Shown piece by piece: positions 55,332 through 55,731 of a DNA stretch of 55,731 nt (the first letter of the stretch is position 1; every line of letters begins with the position of its first letter). Source of the stretch: Paenirhizobium cremeum (GTDB lineage Bacteria > Pseudomonadota > Alphaproteobacteria > Rhizobiales > Rhizobiaceae). Location: the NCBI RefSeq assembly GCF_022884085.1, contig NZ_JAGGCS010000014.1, positions 96,805 through 152,535 of the forward strand. The letters run 5' to 3'. The notes below the pieces were generated by a model, which saw only the letters and a list, made by a program, of their open reading frames with translations, was not told the origin of the DNA and made no database searches. The position numbers were made by a program, and so were the translations under genes.

Positions 55332-55731
55332 ATACCGGCGGAAATAATTACCGATTGAGTGTCTCATAAAACGAGTATTACGAGGCCGACGATGGCATGC
55401 GTTGTCGGTCAGTGTCTGTGGGCAAAACTGAGGTCCGCGTGACACATTAGTAGCAAGTGGCTGTCTTGGGGCTGGTAGCGCGCTGGCGGCTTCCAAGAAG
55501 TCGAAATGGGGAGCTGCCATTGTGCCGGGCGGCCACAGCGCTTTTGCAAGACTATCTCCTGCACGGAAAAGTCGCGTCATCTCAAGATGTTAGCGATTTT
55601 GGCCGCAGTTCCTTGGACCATCCTCCTTGTTCGAAGGCGGCTAGGAAAATTGGCTGGGGACCCGCGATCAATGACCGCAACGGGGCCGGAGAACGAACCC
55701 GCTGCGCGGGAGAGCGTCTGCGGCTGAGGTA
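55332..55731. other. 400-bp region at the right edge without a clear gene
   Basis: The region starts with a one-mismatch copy of the 15-bp near-palindrome (55339-55353). Short open frames on both strands have no recognisable protein. AATTGGCTGGGG at 55648-55659 is the reverse complement of 12 bp spanning the distal att copy of the first element. The module probably ends here. Confidence 0.5.
55339..55353. repeat. 15-bp near-palindromic element, copy 3 (one mismatch)
   Basis: CGGAAATAATTACCG differs from copy 1 at one position. It starts 7 bp after the last stop of the restriction cluster. Confidence 0.55.

Noticed and set aside
55506..55727. 73-codon rightward frame at the right edge
   Set aside because: There is no ribosome-binding site, no recognisable sequence and no codon bias like the neighbours.

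Overview
The window is alphaproteobacterial chromosome, most likely from the family Rhizobiaceae (Rhizobium, Agrobacterium, Shinella or a relative). The evidence is a GC-rich coding style, DUF1127 and F1-ATPase zeta-inhibitor (DUF1476) genes, a divergent oxyR/katG pair, a 3-hydroxybutyrate dehydrogenase/patatin pair and guaB. No species can be named from the sequence alone.

Core region, about 1-20,290. Genes in order: a chemoreceptor cut off by the window edge, a DUF1127 protein, a LysR regulator, a TetR regulator, katG with divergent oxyR, bdhA with a patatin-like esterase, a zinc alcohol dehydrogenase, a Tat-exported dienelactone-hydrolase-like protein, a MAPEG protein, guaB, the zeta inhibitor, an exported metallo-beta-lactamase-fold hydrolase, an MFS exporter, and a tight operon of Ppx/GppA phosphatase, rlmE and a VOC protein. 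It ends at a tRNA-Gln(CUG) gene.

First element, about 20,269-31,240. An 18-bp direct repeat of the tRNA 3' end bounds an 11-kb integrated element. It carries a tyrosine integrase, a putative HUH-type replication initiator, a 7-bp tandem repeat plus two hairpins that could be its origin, a PGN_0703-like nuclease, a 1457-residue NACHT-like NTPase with a C-terminal PD-(D/E)XK-like motif, a frameshifted nuclease-like pseudogene and two unknown genes. It reads as a replicating integrative element with defence-like cargo.

Second region, about 31,241-55,731. A second integrase lies just inside the distal att copy and a third tyrosine recombinase faces it tail to tail. A leftward operon follows: a PD-(D/E)XK-like protein, a 119-residue protein, a 29-codon leader ORF, an FtsH-like AAA+ ATPase and a separate M41 zinc protease. 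The break between the last two falls inside the AAA lid, so this is a split, soluble FtsH-like machine and the best candidate here for an undescribed system. Upstream is a DUF3102-like gene with its own dyad operator and terminator. Next comes a rightward restriction-modification cluster of a helicase-nuclease (BPTD_3080-like), a DUF262/HNH protein, a 20-residue-repeat protein, a beta-class DNA methyltransferase, AT-richer accessory genes including another PD-(D/E)XK-like protein, and a RelE-fold/UvrD helicase fusion. A 16-bp palindromic sequence occurs at 33,476 and, inverted, at 43,298, with a one-mismatch copy at 55,339; these positions bracket the two cargo modules. The non-coding DNA at 36,435-36,732 holds two blocks of 21-bp repeats.

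All functional names come from motif reading of translated sequence. No database search was possible.
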